From: Fasciola hepatica
Lineage: Eukaryota > Platyhelminthes > Trematoda > Plagiorchiida > Fasciolidae
Length of the DNA: 64,000 nucleotides
Reading direction: 5' to 3'
Assembly: GCA_948099385.1 (NCBI GenBank)
Contig: CANUEZ040000105.1
Coordinates: 930,001 to 994,000, forward strand
Shown here: in pieces, positions 47,211 through 59,139 of the stretch
How positions within the stretch are numbered: position 1 is the first letter of the stretch
Layout: the number at the start of each line of letters is the position of its first letter
Made by a program: the position numbers and the translations under genes
Notes under the pieces: model-generated
Databases searched by the model: none
The model's input: the letters and a program-made list of their open reading frames with translations, nothing else
Told to the model about the DNA's origin: nothing

Positions 47211-47250
<40 letters not shown>
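47211..47250. repeat. (CA)n microsatellite
   Basis: About 20 uninterrupted CA units followed by CGCGCACATC. Confidence 0.97.
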
Positions 47251-47253
<3 letters not shown>

Positions 47254-48470
47254 GCACATCTAACCAGATGTCTTTAGCTTAGATCTGAATTCCAGAAAGT
47301 GGTGCGAACAGGATTTTCGGGCCAACACCAACATCATAGCACATTAAGACCAAAGGAGACTGCAAAACGATAGGTGTTACATGTGCGTATATAAACATTC
47401 ACTATGATGTCTGCATCACACCGAATGGCGCACGAGGGTATGAAAACTGGTCATTGATTTTTGACGAAGCTCTTCATCGTCCAGTCACTTTCAACTTAAC
47501 ATAATGATGCGAGGTTAGGCAACTGTGTCATTCGTAAAACGAACAAAACAGAACAAAGATATCGACTGAGGAAGTCTTAGGGGAGAGAGAAATAATCAAT
47601 TTGAACTCAGAAAACCAAAATCCTATGGACAAGAAAAACTGCCAACAATGAAGATACAACGCGCACGGAATAATGTGCCCGAAACGATGAAGATTTGAGG
47701 TTGATACCTCAACAACTCGGAATATACATCAAAACATGCAGATTCAGTACAAGAAAGAAACTGGGTTAAAGGGATGTCACAAAAAAGGAAATTTTCGGAT
47801 GACGGTATCACTAAGTTAAACCCCATTGTGGACCACAACCCTCTGATAACTCTCGCTCGGGTGAAAACAATATTTGAGTCCGACAGCTGCAGATTTGCCA
47901 TTAGTGCAACTTCTGTTGATCAACTACTTGACAACTATGGTTACAGAACAAAGAAACTTATAATCTAACCCACTGAGCGCAACGGGACAAGACAAAGCGC
48001 ACACATTATGCAGAATGGATACAACTTATCGTCAACGAAACCAGATACAATGTTTGATGCTCTCGATACATCGGACAATAAGGTGAAGTAAATCCATGTA
48101 TCAATATTTGTCTTCAAACATAGGTGAGAACCTGAATACCGTCGTCTGCATTTCGACTCTTGGGATTCTACACCGCGAACGTCATGCGGAAGTAAAAAAC
48201 TAGCTATTCAGTAGATTCTTGAAAGCATGCTCCTCTAAAGTGAGCCTTGTAAAGAACAACATCAGTGTGGGGTTTAGTTTTGAAAATGCACCTATGCATC
48301 GACGGGTATCCAAAGCTCGTCTGGCAATTAGACATCTTTTCCGTTTTCTTTCTTATAGATCATTTTTTTACTCTATCGAAGAGGTATTTCAATGCTTACA
48401 AAGTTTAGTAAACGTTTCGCTAGAAGAGAACCGGTGTTGGTTAGACGATCATCACGGGGGGCTTTCAATC

Positions 48471-48560
48471 CGTCCGTCCCGGGTTCGAATAGTGCTTCGG
48501 CCGCCGGTCGATTTCTCCGATAGGCTGCGACCCCTTTCCTGAAATATCGTATCACTGTTA
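48471..48560 (-). repeat. SINE-like repeat with tRNA-like B box, copy 2
   Basis: Inverted relative to copy 1. In repeat orientation it reads ATATTTCAGGAAAGGGGTCG, then GACCGGCGGCCGAAGC, then TATTCGAACCCGGG near the end, a Pol III B-box-like stretch. Translated fragments of this kind of repeat resemble the spurious proteins often predicted in trematode genomes, from my general recollection only. Confidence 0.5.
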
Positions 48561-50850
48561 CACAGTAAAAAAGAAATTAAATAAAAAGATAACCTCTTGA
48601 GAGTACCAGAAGAACAAGCTGCCAGGATGCATAGGTTCCTTTCATTACATGGACTTTGCCACAAGTTTTTTCGCGGTATCATAACTGCAGGTTTTCTGTA
48701 CGATAGACGTAATTTTACATTTACATAACTACCAAACTACTACCTAGATTTGCAGCAAAAATGGTATAACTTATCACGCATAATTCGTTGTCATAATTCT
48801 CATGTGCTTAATAGGAACAGGAACTGCCAATCATGCATTCCAAAATATTGAACTCAGTATTGGAAACCACGGTAGGTACTGTAAAAATGATTCGGTCTCG
48901 TTCTGAACTACGAGCAATGCAGATGTACCGGGTCGCGTTAAATCAACATGCGCTGATTTGAGTTGAACTTTGAACTTCAGCTCAGATAACCTAATATTTT
49001 GTCTGAAGGACTCATAAGCCGGGCTTTAGCCCTGGAGAGGACTTTGTGGAAATACGCTAAACATTTGACAACTAATGAGGATGAAACAACTACAAAGTGG
49101 TTCCATGAGTTTTTAAACGTGGATTCAGATTGGAAGCTAGTTATTTCATAAACAATCGAAATCTCCCACTTTTTTAGCGAACGAATAAGAATAGAATGTA
49201 ATCTAGTAGGCATCCAAATAGTAACGTAATTTCACATAAGTATCTACCATTTGTTGAACTTGAAGAAATACGGAAATTTTAGCGCGATTGGCACTTCGCT
49301 AACTCTCAGGAAAGAAACGATGAATGTTTATCACGATAGCTGAATCGTATCACGTGAGACTCAAAATCCTGCACGATGACTGGCGCGATTTCGGGGTTGA
49401 AATCGATGAATATGCATTTCTCACTGGATAGGTCTGGTCGTGAAGGTTGGGGGATAAACTGTCGTGCACTAGTATGAAATCCTGTTTCCCCAAATAACTT
49501 TTGGAATCTAACTGTCAATAATTTCAGTCAACATCAACTGATAAATTTGTCCTAAGGATTTGATGTAAAGCGGAGAAATTCAGACTTCGCAGTAAAATGT
49601 AGCGAAACGCATGTCTAGACTGTTGTGGCATGAATGGAGTCAGTATTTGTTTTTACAGAGCTAAGGTGGCATGCGCCAGAATAAAGCACGTTGCATCTCT
49701 CAACACAAACACGCAGCGACATTTTTCGTACCACCATCTTCTACACGAGTCTGACCACGGTAACATGATGCTAGATGGATGAAGCAGCAGTTCAAAATTT
49801 GTTTGTTTTGTGAGCAGGGTGATAATCGCTTACTCAAAGAAGCGTGTTCGGCTTACTCAAAACGACGGCACGAACACACGAATACAAAGTCATTCGTTCA
49901 TTCTTCTCCTGAGTTTTCTAAACAGATGCAGTTTACAAACCGAGTGAGAAAACCCTTAAGAAAATCATTTATGCAGAGCAGCAGAACAGTCGAACGCTGA
50001 GAGACGCTTGATATAACTTGCACACAGGCAAACAAACAAGATGACTAAATAGACACAGTTGGAATTATCTGCCGGTATGATGGACGCTGACAGCAGCATC
50101 CGGTGGAACTGAGCGATTTTGGAACCAGAAAGTGGTAGGAGAAGAAGAAGCACATGTTAAGGCCAACTGTTGGATCAGATGACTGCGGAATCGGAACTTC
50201 CGTTACCCCTAACATTTTGGACGGTTAATTCAACAGGAACAGACGGAATGAAAATAAAAAAGAGAATCATTTGGTCAGAAACGTTTGTGTTTCTTGCACA
50301 ACTTAGGACCCGAACGAATCTGACGAGTATGGAAAAAGTGGTATTAAACTGACTAACAATCCATATTGCTCTAATCCATTGCAAATTACCGAACAAAAGC
50401 CGGGCGAACATAGTTATCTGGTGAACGTGAAAGTACCCTGTGGTGATCCAAAAGCACCAAACATACAAGGCTTTTGTCTCCAAAGCACCCCAAAGAACAC
50501 GACCAAAACCATTGTTAAGTAGGCGAATAAAAACAATGTAACTATTTCTTTTCAGATTCTCAAGCACTGGATGAAGAGACAAGGTCACATGATATTTGTC
50601 AGACAGCCAGGAGAAACTCCTTGAATCAAGGGTCCTAGTAAAACACAAACGTGTCAATGTTAAACTCAGGATCTACTGGATTCTGCGCAACACGATGGCC
50701 TCGGTTCAACGTACGGTTAGTCAATCGCGAACGGTTCGCGAAACCGGATGAAATCCAGTGAATAGACCGACTTGGTTAATTGGTAACTTAATCAATACAG
50801 AAAAGACGAAACCCGACGGAGCACATACGTTAACTTCATATTATACAGAC

Positions 50851-50914
50851 GGGTAGACAAAGATTATCGGAAGCACAAAACCAGTGGTATTCTTCCGAGA
50901 AGATTTGTCTACCC
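50851..50914. repeat. Long imperfect hairpin
   Basis: Left arm 50851-50873 begins GGGTAGACAAA and ends ATCGGAAG. Right arm 50892-50914 is its reverse complement at 20 of 23 positions. Loop of 18 nt. The outer 11 pairs are perfect. Not obviously part of a known element. Confidence 0.75.
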
Positions 50915-52504
50915 ATTTTTACACTAACTATTGCCGATGTTTTAATTAGCGACCGCAGTACTGTCGGTTTCGGGGTTAGCTGTGACAAACCCGCAAAGTG
51001 CTATCAGCGAATGACGGCTATGATTCCCCTAGTGGACTCTTCTATAAGACATAAGATACTTTCGACCACGCATTAGCGTTCTCAGACAACTTATCTGTGA
51101 ACCTTGAATTCCGTTATTTAGTAACGAATATGATTTCCCCCTTGCTACAGCAATCGATTGTTTGCATATATCAGAGTGCTAGTGTGATAGAAATTGTAGA
51201 GCCAGATTTGCCGACGGCGCGCAGAGTACGGCAAAGTGACTACAGGTGTTAAAACAATACTTTCCTAGGAAACCTACGGAGTACTCACTAACCTATGGAA
51301 TATTTTTCGAGGGTTATGATACAGACAAGAATTGGTGCTTGGAAAATTGATTTGGGCAAACCCCCTTGGTTTGCTCTTATCATTTCGTCAACGATTTGTT
51401 TTGCATGCTGCTGACTGAACTCCTCACAGGGATGAAGAAATTCACTTGAAATCTTCATATGTACTGACATAAACAATTCCAATGAATTTCATTATTCCCA
51501 TGAGAAATTCACTCGGTATTCACATCAAATTGGTGGTTGGTTTTGAACGGTTCGATGGACGTGGCGGCGAATGAAATGCGAACAGAATAAACAAGCTTGG
51601 AATAAAAGCGTTGTGAGACAGACATATTCAAAGACAGGAACAACCGGACAAAATTGAATCGATTCAAACTGGTAGACCTTCGGTGAAATTGATTTGGGAA
51701 TAGAACTAATGATGAACCAGGGTGGGGAAATTAGGTTACTGAAAAGTGAAGTAAATAAACCATTACAATACTATCCATAGGAGCTACTGTTAGAAGTCGT
51801 ATATCGGCAACTAGGTTGGAGTTTCTGAATGATTTTTTGCTAAGGCAGAAGACAGTTCCGAGCGGAAGGAGTTATTAATTGGTAGTATTTCTGAGCGTGA
51901 ATGACTTATTGATTGGGTGAGTGATCTATTAGGATAAGTCCCCAAATGCTCGCGCTAGCATACGCTTGCATACCAACCACTGTATTACTTTGGTTTCGTG
52001 CACGACTCATTGGCGAGAAAACGAAAGACTAAAAACTAATTACACATGATCCAAGTAGGCGAACAAGGGTAAAAGTGACATCGGAGCCGTTGCACATTAG
52101 GGTTCCAGGTAATACGAGAATTATCTTGACCAGCCATCATCAGCGAACTAAAGGGGGAGATTATATTGGTCGCAAATGTTTTGGTGCTGATCAGTGCACG
52201 TATGCGCTAACGAAACAAAGAAAGCAGCAAAAAGAACGGGCGCACGAACAGGTGGCAACCCCATTCATGAGATCGCCAGCACCGAAGATATAGAGAAGTG
52301 GATCGGATAAAAAATAACCGCATGGTCGCCGTCTCTAGATTAGAAGATAGTATCAATGCATATCCGGTTGCACCTGAGTACGAGTATGCAAAAAGAAGAC
52401 GACTACAAGTGATAGTATCATGTCGATAAAGGAAGTGTGTGAATAATAGAATGTCACTGATCGCCAGATTTAGCCAGATCCTAAAACGTATCTAACCACT
52501 GAGT

Positions 52505-52960
52505 GCGTGAACACCTTGAAGCTCACTCAACAGACCTACCACAATCGACATGGCCATATCCACTGGCCAAGCTTTTCATACTTTTATTCTGTATCAGAGA
52601 CTGGCCGCCTTCACTCTTTTAACCACTTCGTCAATCAACAAAAGTGGCGCGGTGAGGTATCCTATCGCGGGACAAGCGCAGCGCCTGTCCAAACCACCTT
52701 AGCCCGATAAACTTTGTTATTTCACTTAATGATTTGGTTCGTGTGCCCTTGCGCCTAACCCCAACATTGCTGATACTGTATTCTCGCCAGATTTCACCAA
52801 TGCTACGAAAATATCAATGTTCGAATACCAACAACCTTCGCGTAACCTACATCTTGCCCCTCATAGTACGAATAAATTCATTTCGGACAGGAAAATGTTG
52901 TTGACATTGCCGCTGTTAGCAAAACCGGTCTCTTTACACCGTTATTCATCAATAGGAGGT
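52505..52960 (-). pseudogene. RTE-like LINE fragment, copy D (C-terminal end only)
   Basis: Read right to left: LLVFEH near 52820, a YFRSIGEIWREY block, SISNVGVRRKG, then LRWFGQALRLSRDRIPHRAT near 52700-52650 and MKSLASGYGHV near 52570. This is the same conserved tail as in copies A, B and C, with stops. Nothing of the catalytic RT remains. Confidence 0.75.
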
Positions 52961-54860
52961 ACTTTGATCTTGCATCGGGGCAAACAACATCTGCTCTGTT
53001 CCTACAGTGTTCATGTGTATTTATCTGTTTGGACATATATGGAAGGACATATTCATATCCTTATGGTAAAAATCGTCAATGGTTCGGTTCAAGACAGACA
53101 TTTTCCCCCGCCTATCTCAAACTATCTGAAAATCATATTAGCCAATTCAGCCTGATTATTGAAAACGGTGGATCATCAATTTGCTTGTGAATCGATAGGT
53201 TGTTCAGCTGATAAATCGCTGCCATACTGAGCGAGGCATTCCACACTTCAACTTCGGCCACCACCGTTCGGTGACGTAAATAAAATATGCTCACCATTAT
53301 CATTTAGATGTGGGTGTACTGCGAACGAAACTTGATTTGCTTGGCTTTAGTGAGAACAAGCATGATGTATGTTCTCAAACTAAATACTCCCATCTTGAGT
53401 TCAATGCATACCTTTGTTTTCCGATTAGACCATCAATGAATGCTCCGTTCAAAGGCGGCTATGAGATTTTGAAGCATAGACAAACACAAGTAAACATAGT
53501 AAGACACAGTACACGGTTTGGGGGATAAAATGGGGCATATCATCTTGTGATGACATAGTAGTGTAGTTATAATCCAATTAAACTTGTCATATATCACCTA
53601 CACACTTTGAATGCTACCATGGTTACGTTAGGAAGAACAACGCCGCAGAGCAAGCATTTGTTCTCGGTGACTCATAATCGTGCTCTCATGTATCAAAAAG
53701 ATGACAACCATGCAGTTGGTTAGTCATTTGTTGGGTTGATGTTCACTTTTACAGTGCTATCATAAGGCTAAGTTGGGGTTCCACATTCCGCGCACGGTTA
53801 CAAGCGCTCAACTCACCTCCGAATTAGCCACTGATAGTTAGTTATTAAGCACCAAGACCAAGGAAGATGAAGCGCTTTTGTGTGACCATTATTCACAATT
53901 TGATCCAGAAGAGAACTGGTGTTTTAATGGGTTAGGCTCCTCAGTGCGCCGAGACAAAATACCCTAGTTATACAACCTATGCACGATGCGCCACATACTT
54001 ATTTACACCAAATGGGCATTGTATTTTAGGTCATCTCAAGTAGTTTATCTTTCACGTGCGTGCGAACCACCGGCGAGGTGAAGAACGAAGTTAGTAACTA
54101 AGATTGTATGGCTCATTACTGGTCTGAGTGATCTCGTGAGTGTTTCTGCGTGCCTGTCGCCGCTGGCACACTTAGGACTAACTATTACCATGGGATGAGA
54201 AAATAATCCTGGAAGTGCAGTCAATCCCATTTTTTTGTAAGTGCACTTCTTCGGGTCACCTATCATGTAAATAAATTGCACGATTCTTGGTTTGCCTTTT
54301 AGATTACCCGGGAAGCATCGAATGAGGTTTATCCCATCGTACCAAAGAAGAGGGCTGGTAAATTTAGTATAGTGACCGTTTCACCTCATTTATCGCGGAT
54401 CCATCGTTTGATGGACCCAACAGCTACGAGAACATAATTTCTTCCTGATTTATATTTTGAATTTGAGGTTGTCTAGACACCAGTGCGAGTGAAATCTTCT
54501 ACAAGACCTGATACGTTACAGCCCTCGTTAAATCCACAAAGAATTCTATCCGTATATTGGACGTTCTGGTCCAAACTTTTATGAATCACCATATAGTGCA
54601 AACGCTCAACTCATCACCGAAAACCGTGGATGCACTGTTTCCGTTCTCCAAATATCGCACGTCCACTAACCAGGGGTTCGGCGGTGAATCCACAGTGAGA
54701 TGTCGCTGGTGATACAGGCAGTCATTAAATAAAAACACGATTTTAACTGTTTGAAAACTTCCAATGAGCAAATTCAGAGAGCGAAAATTTGTGAAAAACG
54801 CTCTATTTCAGTGATTTTGAATCATGTCATCACCTTACGACATATTACGGGAATTTTGGG
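52961..54860. other. Unassigned sequence
   Basis: No recognisable gene. The 112-residue plus frame at 52817-53155 overlaps the antisense of the LINE fragment and has no motif. Confidence 0.4.
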
Positions 54861-54869
54861 GATTGGGTC

Positions 54870-56940
54870 GTCCAGTAAAGGGCAAAAGAACAGAAGCGTA
54901 AAGTGGAAAGGATCTAGAAAATCAAAATAGCAGGTGGAAATCACGAAGACAAAGAAAGATTTCGGATGCAATTACGCCACTGGTCGCGACATCTAGCCAT
55001 GTCCCTTACTGTATTCAACCATTTGGTAGGTGGGTCGAGTGGACCCTAACTTGGAAGTCTGACACACCCCATTTGGCGCAGTTCACTGGTCAAGGTTTCC
55101 ATACCTTTTTGCCATGTCATGAACCGACCACTTAGACCTACATTCCAACCACTACCGGCCTCGGAGAACAACTTACGCCGAGGAAGTCTGTCGGTGGGCA
55201 TCCGTGGACTGACCTCTGGTTCCCAATATCCTACGTCCAACCTCAGCATTGCTGATATGGTGTCCTCACCATATTCGAGTAATGCTACGCAGACATCGAT
55301 TCTCAATTACCGACAGTCTTCGCCTATCTTCTATTCTCAGGGCCATGCATCTGAGCAGCAAAACGCATCCCGAACATCACCACACTGTTGTTTAGGTTAT
55401 CTAAGAGAGTTTACAACTTACTTGGATTTTCACTGACAAAAACAATATCGTCCGGGTATTCCAAATCAGAGATTCCTGCCTGAACAAAGGTGAATGCCGA
55501 TATTAAAAGACTAGGATAGGGCTATCTTGAGAATAAATTCAACCTCAAAATTTAAGAGCAAGAGCGAAAGAGGCAAACCCTGACGAACACCACTTTCCTT
55601 GGTGAAGTCGGATGAAAGATCGCCATAAGCCCGAACTCGGCTTCCGCAGTTTGCATACAAGCATTGGAAAGGAGAAATAAATTTCCCTGGCACACCCTTC
55701 AATGAGAGGCAGCGCCAGACAACTGTGCTGTCGAATGAATCGAACGCCACTTTCAGATCAAGGAATACGGAGGTTGTGTCTCTAGGGAGGATGTATTTGT
55801 TCTCTAAGATTTGTCAAAGAGTAAAGATGTGGTCGGTGCAACCACGATCGGGTCTGCAACCTGCCTGATTCTCAGGCGTACACATTTTGAGGGTGCTGGA
55901 TAATCCATGGAGAATAAGCCCGGGGAGTAATTTGAATGCGATACTTACCAACCTAATTTCTCTGTGGGTTTCACAAGACGATCTGTCACCTTTCTCGTAA
56001 ACCCACAAAATCACCGATTCACACCACCCCCTGGGAACCTGCTCATCACCTCAGATTACCCGGAAGAGTGATGTTAACTCCAAAACCAAAACTTCGCCGC
56101 CATCATTCAAAAAGATGGAGACAATCCATCCAGACCAGCAGCTTTGTACCCTTTCAAATAACCTATCTCCCGCATAACTTCCACAACCTGCACTGTTTCT
56201 CTTGCAAGCATATTCGGAAGGTCCATGGTTCAAGTGGGCCAACTAAACTGTTCCTTAAAGAGCTTCACCCAAAATCCCAAACGACGTCTCTGAGAGTGAT
56301 TCAGTGAGTCGTCAGATTCCTCTATTAACTCATCTACACCGGGATTGGCTGGACCAGTGCCTCTAACCAAATGGTAAAGGTTACGAGTATTGCCAATAGA
56401 CGCAGCCTTCTCCATTTCCCTACACTTCGAAATCCACCACTGTTCACGGCCATTTATCGGGCTCCTAGTCAATTGGCATCTCAGGAATTTGCGCACTTCA
56501 TTGAATATGGCTTCCAGAGGGACGGATTTGCGAACATCTAACAGAGCAACTGATGTCAAAGATGTCCATTGTTTGTGAGGCCTACTTGAAGCAGAGTTCT
56601 ATGTGGCATCAGAAGCGGCATACGAGGCTTTCTTGATCTGTTGCTGATATTCATCATAGTCCTGGACATCCGGCTTTATAGATAACCGTGTAAACAGCCC
56701 GGCTTAAAAAGCAGATCGTCGGTTATTGTCTAAAAGTAACTGCGCTTGATGGATGGCTTTTATTTGTGGAGTCTTTCGCACGTTTTATTTCCAGTTTTCG
56801 TTTGAGGCCTGCTGTAGAGCGCAGGGTGGGCCAGAGGAGTGGAAGGGCATACAATATTTTTGAGGACACAGAGGAATGGGATAGTACAGATGGATTCCGA
56901 CGGCCTCTACCGTGGATTGGGTGCGACATTTTTCTGGACT
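54870..56940 (-). pseudogene. RTE-like LINE remnant, copy B
   Basis: Second copy of the same LINE subfamily as copy A, read right to left. Pre-RT at 56930-56600, then REQWWISKCREMEKAASIGNT at about 56460-56400 and GFWVKLFKEQFSWPT near 56270. RT: CETHREIRLVSIAFKLL near 55970, ENQAGCRPDRGCTDHIF near 55880, VVWRCLSLKGVPGKFIS near 55720, GVRQGLPLSLLLLNF near 55580. Motif C near 55450 reads LEYPDDIVFV: the Ala of YADD is Pro. The C-terminal tail at 55306-55046 has LPRRKLFSEAGSGW. Stops at the same codons as copy A near 56600 and 56704. 3' end near 54870. Confidence 0.88.
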
Positions 56941-59060
56941 TGAGTGCTGACCCCGGACATTTAATGGGATTAGTTTGAGCAATGTGAGGACATCGCGTTA
57001 GTGAGGAACTTTACTGACCCAGTGTGTAACCGTGTACACTGGTGATCACGGATGCATTCAGACAAGCTACATGTCGCGCGGTCGATGAACGTTGTTCCAC
57101 AGAATCAAGTGAACGAGTACATGTAGAATGAGGATGCGGAATCAAACACTTCGTCATCCGATTGCAGAAGTACTAACAATATGGATTAAAACAAAATCCA
57201 GGGCTTAGCTGCGTAGAACGTTTTGCTGATGACTACTGACAATTTTCTATGCACAACCTGCACTAACGTGTCACATTTGAATGACAGAGATTTTTACACC
57301 GGCTTTCCTGCCACCACAAATTTCTTTGGAATCTCCACCTCGGTTCGCATCACCTTACCAACTAATCGGTCCGGGAAGCTGATTGGATGAAGGTTATTCG
57401 CACCCTTCTGAGTTGTTTTCAACAGTGTCACTCGTGCAAATTTGTATTTCTTTGTTTGCGAGAAACCGAATTAGATTCCCTTCATTTCTAAGCGAAGCAA
57501 AATTGAAGAAACGCATGTACTGTCCATTACGCGTTGCATTTCTACACACTGACCGACTGACTGGACCGTCTTCACAGCGACCTATCCAAACATCTAGCAA
57601 GGCTACAGCGTTGTTTGACTCTATTTCTTTTGCGAATCGCAATATCTCTAAGGCTGCGCTTTGACATCGCCCGTAGTATCGTTTTCAGCAAAATCGCCAA
57701 CCACTAAGCCACCACATGGTATGGTGTATTGCAAAGGTCAGGAAGAGGTCATGAGGGGACTGCATCCCTAGGCGTTTTCGGTTATCCGAGCAATTTAGGG
57801 GTGATAGTTCCCGTTCAAATGTGGCTGAGTCTGCCCATGAGGAAGTTTTTGAAAAAAGGAACAAGTGTGCTGCTCTTTCGTTAACGTATGAAACGTTTGT
57901 TTGACTCGGAACGGTCAATTAACTGTTTATCGTAAGTTGATCTAGTTTCATTTTTGTGTCATCTATACACGGCAAATCAGAATGACCTACTTGTTGAGTA
58001 GTGTCATCAACAATCCCTGCAGCTTATATATTTCACGGATGAAATGGGTGTTATTCATTATCAGCAATAGCCTTAGGTTTCGCTAATCAGATCCCACATT
58101 TTATCAAATCAGCAGAACGGTTTTACTTATGGTTCTGAAAACTCGGTACAGATATAGGTACTTGCATAAATTAAAAACCTGATTAGGTATAACGGTCCAC
58201 TTCTCAAACTCGTATTAAGACGTCTTATCGTCAATCTGACTTTCCCGGATTTAAGTCGTCTGTCTCACATGAGTAGTATCTGTCCTGGCCTGTTTCAGGA
58301 GCATGGGGGGAATGGGGTTAAAGGCAGAAGTAGCACTTACGATTGATAGTCTGTTACGTCCTCGTGGGGCATCCTTCTTCTCTCGGTACTAGGCTCTTTC
58401 AAATCACTTCGAGAGACAGATTCAAGAGACAACAGTCATACTCTGTTAAACCAGGAGGTAGAGAGCATGAACTACGTACAGAGTGGCTGAGACCCTTGAA
58501 TACAGATGAGAGCGTTTCCCTCGGGAATTTAATTTCAGCTCTTGATAAACAGACAAACGAATTATACATCGAATCAGTGACCACGAGGACGATGATGTCC
58601 TCAAATCCCGGGGTATAAAAACTTTCGTGTGAAGATCGTAAGCACATCCATGAGCTACACAATCTCCCACAAATTCTCTTACTCCTTTGTGTGCTATATT
58701 TGGTGCCCATGTTGAGGGATATTGTGGAATCAGCTAGTGGCTTGAATGATTTAAAATCCGTTTGCTTATTTTCACTTTCTGTTCCAAAGTGGATAAATTG
58801 CCTAGTAGAAGTCATCTAATATACTTACAAAATTACTTTAGAACCACGAATGAATACTTAAGTCAGTCTCCCACATTCGACAGTGTTCTGTGCTTTCCCG
58901 TGAGCTAGTGCAATTTTTGACCAACCATCTGCCCTAGCCCGAGTCATATTTTTCCCCGGAGATCGGCGTTGCAGAAACGAGATTCACAAACTGATTGTCC
59001 CACAGTCAAGTGAAGTCGGGTATGCTATTAACGGCAGTCCACGACGAAACGCACACACAT

Positions 59061-59061
<1 letters not shown>

Positions 59062-59136
<75 letters not shown>
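59062..59136. repeat. Compound (AC)n(AT)n microsatellite
   Basis: About 17 AC units (59062-59095) run directly into about 21 AT units (to 59136), then GCGTGCATACATACACACACAC. The AT part can form a perfect self-complementary hairpin. The open frame across it is an artefact. Confidence 0.97.

Positions 59137-59139
<3 letters not shown>

Larger units (their letters stand above)
45977..52500. other. Probable intron and unassigned sequence upstream of the ELAV exon
   Basis: No recognisable coding exon for RRM1 or RRM2 in this 6.5 kb. Contains a CA microsatellite (47211-47250), a SINE-like repeat (48471-48560) and a hairpin (50851-50914). Two uninterrupted minus frames (50175-50657 and 51288-51482) have no known motif. 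Confidence 0.45.

Noticed and set aside
50175..50657. 160-residue minus open frame in the ELAV upstream region
   Set aside because: No recognisable motif, composition unlike a conserved exon and no convincing splice sites. Probably chance.
51288..51482. 64-residue minus open frame that could be an ELAV exon
   Set aside because: It has an acceptor-like CAG upstream but no RRM pattern and no clear donor. GLPKS resembles RRM2 text only by coincidence.
59062..59136. Peptide made of repeated Thr-His and Ile-Tyr
   Set aside because: Translation of a compound microsatellite, not a protein.
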